From assembly GCA_002415335.1 (NCBI GenBank), contig DHXL01000187.1:10893-28217 (forward strand): 17,325 nt of DNA, given 5' to 3'. The stretch's first letter is position 1. Each line of letters begins with the position of its first letter. The position numbers were made by a program, and so were the translations under genes. The notes beneath the pieces are model-generated. The model worked only from the letters and a program-made list of their open reading frames with translations, made no database searches and had not been told where the DNA came from. Source of the stretch: Oxalobacteraceae bacterium UBA5157. GTDB taxonomy: Bacteria; Pseudomonadota; Gammaproteobacteria; Burkholderiales; Burkholderiaceae_D. Positions 15,713 through 17,325 of the stretch are shown in pieces.

Positions 15713-16123
15713 ATGGCCAAGCTAAACCGCAGCATGTTCGCCGCTTGTATGCTGATGGCGGTTGCCGCCTCTGCCAACGCCGACGTGGTTCAATGCATCG
15801 ACGGCTCGGGAATGGTCACCTACACCGACCAGCCTTGTCCAGCAGGCGCGCAGGCCGAACCGGTCGCGGGGCTGACCGGCGCCAGGAACACGGCCTCATC
15901 GCAGTCAGGTATTTTGCTTGTCCAGCAAACGCGCGATACCGCATCGGCCGCCAGGCACAAGCCGAGGCGAGGATTGGCGCCCGATGTGGTGACGATGCAA
16001 ACCGCAAGGTCATCGATGATATCGAAGGATCACGCAGCGATCCTGGCACGCCAACAGGCATTGGCGCAACGAAAATCAAACGTAACGGAAACCAGCGTCT
16101 TCTCTCTAGTCGGCTATCTCTGA
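15713..16123 (+). CDS. Exported DUF4124-like protein
   Basis: A 136-residue protein with a Sec signal peptide (MAKLNRSMF, then AACMLMAVAASANA) followed by VVQCIDGSGMVTYTDQPCP. This is the DUF4124 pattern, a short beta-hairpin module (usually a Y-W-D-x-G-x-x-x-Y-S/T-D-x-P core) common in beta- and gammaproteobacterial envelope proteins. Two cysteines flank the module and could form a disulfide in the periplasm. The rest (from about residue 45) is low in hydrophobic residues and ends in a probable helix (DHAAILARQQALAQRK). GAGGA eight bases before 15713 sets the start; an in-frame ATG at 15671 would bury the signal peptide and is rejected. Function unknown; binding or scaffolding in the cell wall is a guess. 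Confidence 0.75.
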   Translation: MAKLNRSMFAACMLMAVAASANADVVQCIDGSGMVTYTDQPCPAGAQAEPVAGLTGARNTASSQSGILLVQQTRDTASAARHKPRRGLAPDVVTMQTARSSMISKDHAAILARQQALAQRKSNVTETSVFSLVGYL

Positions 16124-16316
16124 CAGTGGCGCGGTCGTGGCACGCCAGTTGGCGAGCCTGCTCCAAGGCGGATCGATTCGAGCCGTCCGGAATTCAGTGA
16201 TGCTGCGCGCGTCGCGCCGCGTTTCACAGATGACCGCTCAAATTTATCACCGCTCCAATAATTGCCGATTTTTATGGGCGCCGCCAGCGCCCGTGCGCAG
16301 GGCGTGCCGGCACGAC

Positions 16317-16337
16317 AGCCGTCCGCATGAGACGGCT
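16317..16337. terminator. Hairpin downstream of the ferritin-like gene
   Basis: AGCCGTC-CGCATGA-GACGGCT is a perfect 7 bp stem with a 7-nt loop, 24 bp beyond the stop at 16361 on the minus strand. A second stem, GGGCGC-CGCCA-GCGCCC, lies at 16276-16292. Neither has a U-tract. They occupy the 237 bp between two convergent genes; no gene is seen in that gap. Confidence 0.35.
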
Positions 16338-16360
16338 ATCGCGCGGGAAAACATCCGCAG

Positions 16361-16888
16361 CTAGTTCATCAGGTCGCGCATGTCGTCGGCGTGTTCCTCT
16401 TCGACCGCCATGATTCCGATCAGCATGTGACGTGTGGTTGGATCGGTATCGCCAATCTTCTCGATCATCTGTCGATAGGTTTCGATCGCGATCCGCTCGG
16501 CGATCAGGTTGGCACGAATCATGGCTTTGATATCGCTGGAGTCGTCGTACTCAGCGTGACTGCGCGCAGCCAAAGTACTCGGGTTGAAGTCGGGCTCGCC
16601 GTTCAGCTGCACGATGCGCTCGGCGATCAAATCGGCATGCGCCGCCTCTTCCTGGGCGTGCGCCAGGAATTCAGCCTTGACCGACGCATTTTCCAGGCCG
16701 CGGGCAGTGAAGTAATGGCGCTTGTAGCGCATCACACATACCAGTTCGGTGGCGAGCGCGCCGTTCAGCAGTGAAATAATTTCTTCACGGTTGCCTTGGT
16801 AGCCGGCAGTAATCGCGCCATCCTCAAGATGTTTCGCGGCGGCCCTGATGGCGGCGGTGTCGATAGAGAGCGATTTGGTCGAGTTCAT
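16361..16888 (-). CDS. Ferritin-like di-iron protein (bacterioferritin superfamily, non-haem)
   Basis: Four-helix-bundle iron oxidase/storage-type protein, 175 residues from the ATG at 16888 (GGAA seven bases upstream). The di-iron ligand pattern is complete: Glu48 in ATELVCVMRY, Glu81 and His84 in QEEAAHADL, Glu131 in LIAERIAIE, Glu163 and His166 in VEEEHADDM. Spacing 33 between the first two Glu and the ExxH pairs matches bacterioferritin. The residue after Glu81 is Ala where haem-binding bacterioferritins carry Met52, so it is probably haem-free. About 40 residues precede the first helix, more than in classic bacterioferritin. The frame is open to 17104, but that extension is Pro/Arg-rich non-protein-like sequence crossing a terminator, so it is rejected. 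It could store iron or protect against peroxide; no bacterioferritin-associated ferredoxin is adjacent. Confidence 0.85.
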   Translation of the reverse strand: MNSTKSLSIDTAAIRAAAKHLEDGAITAGYQGNREEIISLLNGALATELVCVMRYKRHYFTARGLENASVKAEFLAHAQEEAAHADLIAERIVQLNGEPDFNPSTLAARSHAEYDDSSDIKAMIRANLIAERIAIETYRQMIEKIGDTDPTTRHMLIGIMAVEEEHADDMRDLMN

Positions 16889-16919
16889 TTTATTTTCCAG
16901 TTCTGTCTTGTTGAGAATA

Positions 16920-16936
16920 CCTTCGCAAGGCGAAGG
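16920..16936 (-). other. Hairpin in 5' region of the ferritin-like gene
   Basis: On the minus strand CCTTCGC-CTT-GCGAAGG is a perfect 7 bp stem with a 3-nt loop, 31 bp before the start codon. No U-tract follows. It may fold in the leader of the mRNA. Confidence 0.4.
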
Positions 16937-16963
16937 CCTTGAAGGGATTGCAGGAGTCCGGGC

Positions 16964-17000
16964 AAAAAAAAGAGGCCGCCGACAGCGATGCGCGCCGGCC
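16964..17000 (-). terminator. Intrinsic terminator upstream of the ferritin-like gene
   Basis: On the minus strand GGCCGGCG (17000-16993), an 11-nt loop and CGGCGGCC (16981-16974) form an 8 bp stem with one G-G mismatch, followed by TC and eight T residues. It lies 76 bp before the ferritin-like start and 270 bp or more after any minus-strand gene that could lie beyond the window edge. Confidence 0.7.
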
Positions 17001-17018
17001 ACATTTACACGCGGCGTC

Positions 17019-17034
17019 TCAGGCGTCCGCCTGA
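17019..17034. promoter_or_regulatory. 16 bp near-perfect palindrome
   Basis: TCAGGCG-TC-CGCCTGA has perfect 7 bp arms around two central bases. It may be a DNA operator or an RNA stem within the candidate small RNA. It does not resemble the Fur-box consensus. Confidence 0.35.
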
Positions 17035-17066
17035 ACATCAAGATACCGAGGTGATGCACCTTTATA

Positions 17067-17325
17067 GGCGCTATCCCGCCGCCGCTCAGTACGCCAGCGC
17101 ACATAAGATGGCATTTTCACCACGGTGGACCGGCTGTCCAGTGTTCCGCGAGCACCCGCCTTCGGCTAACAGGCGATGAGTCGATCGCGCAGCTGCTGAC
17201 GGAGCAATAGTCGGCGCCGCAGGCATGCCAACAAATAGTGTGTCCTTGGTGCGTTGACGCACATAAGGTTTCCCGCAAACTGCGTAATCTTCCGACACGG
17301 GCTCGCGACCGGTGATGGCACCGGT
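17067..17325. other. Right-end region without a recognised gene
   Basis: No coding frame here has protein-like character on either strand. Visible elements are a palindrome GTGCGT-TG-ACGCAC at 17249-17262 and two ACCGGT sites bracketing the last 18 bases (17308-17325). A neighbouring gene or its regulatory region probably lies beyond the edge. Confidence 0.4.

Larger units (their letters stand above)
16964..17054 (-). ncRNA. Candidate small RNA or attenuated leader
   Basis: A minus-strand TATAAA (17066-17061), with only a poor -35 (CTGAGC, 17 bp spacing), predicts a start near 17054; the intrinsic terminator ends near 16964. The resulting RNA of about 90 nt would hold a TCAGGCG-GA-CGCCTGA stem (17034-17019), a less structured middle and the terminator hairpin. 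It has no convincing ORF. It may be a free small RNA or the terminated form of the ferritin-like mRNA. Confidence 0.35.

Noticed and set aside
16889..17104. N-terminal extension of the ferritin-like protein to 17104
   Set aside because: It would translate through a terminator and its T-tract, is Arg/Pro-rich without family similarity, and a good ATG lies at 16888.

Overview
The window looks like a chromosomal segment of a high-GC betaproteobacterium, probably Burkholderiales and perhaps Oxalobacteraceae. This rests on the style of FumC, MgtA, AzlCD and CysK, on a MoaD/ThiS-like fragment of a type I associate with that order, and on DUF4124-like and small hydrophobic envelope genes. It is an inference from protein character; no database search was possible. 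I see no rRNA, tRNA, CRISPR array, insertion sequence or phage gene.

Layout. 48-1442 (-) is class II fumarase FumC. Divergent from it is an in-frame remnant of a MoaD/ThiS-like gene (1564-1692) running into an orphan periplasmic solute-binding protein (to 2445). Convergent with that is a Mg2+ P-type ATPase, MgtA (2469-5249, -). It has an unusually long leader of about 370 nt with a good sigma70 promoter, several hairpins and a short proline-rich ORF whose stop overlaps the mgtA start as ATGA. Divergent from mgtA come azlC-azlD (5778-6820), a small hypothetical gene, a cysteine synthase (7444-8376) with a large inverted repeat in its upstream region, a small predicted ribbon-helix-helix protein, and a SnoaL/NTF2-like protein behind an FNR/Anr-type promoter.

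The most distinctive block is 9527-14089 (-): a secreted isoamylase followed by a secreted, complete five-domain cyclodextrin glucanotransferase (CGTase) of the Bacillus/Paenibacillus type. Together they would debranch extracellular starch or glycogen and convert the linear chains to cyclodextrins. No transporter, cyclodextrinase or regulator for the products lies in the window. The roughly 500 bp in front of the isoamylase gene hold palindromes and repeats suitable for regulation.

The right end carries small envelope-related genes: an Ala/Lys-rich exported protein with a clear terminator, a 19-residue and a 56-residue membrane peptide in tandem, and an exported DUF4124-like protein. A non-haem ferritin-like protein (16361-16888, -) follows. 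Its upstream region contains a free-standing intrinsic terminator behind a weak promoter-like element, so it may encode a small RNA or an attenuated leader.

The best candidates for undescribed biology are the mgtA leader with its MgtL-like proline-rich ORF, the small-RNA/attenuator unit upstream of the ferritin-like gene, and the betaproteobacterial isoamylase-CGTase pair.
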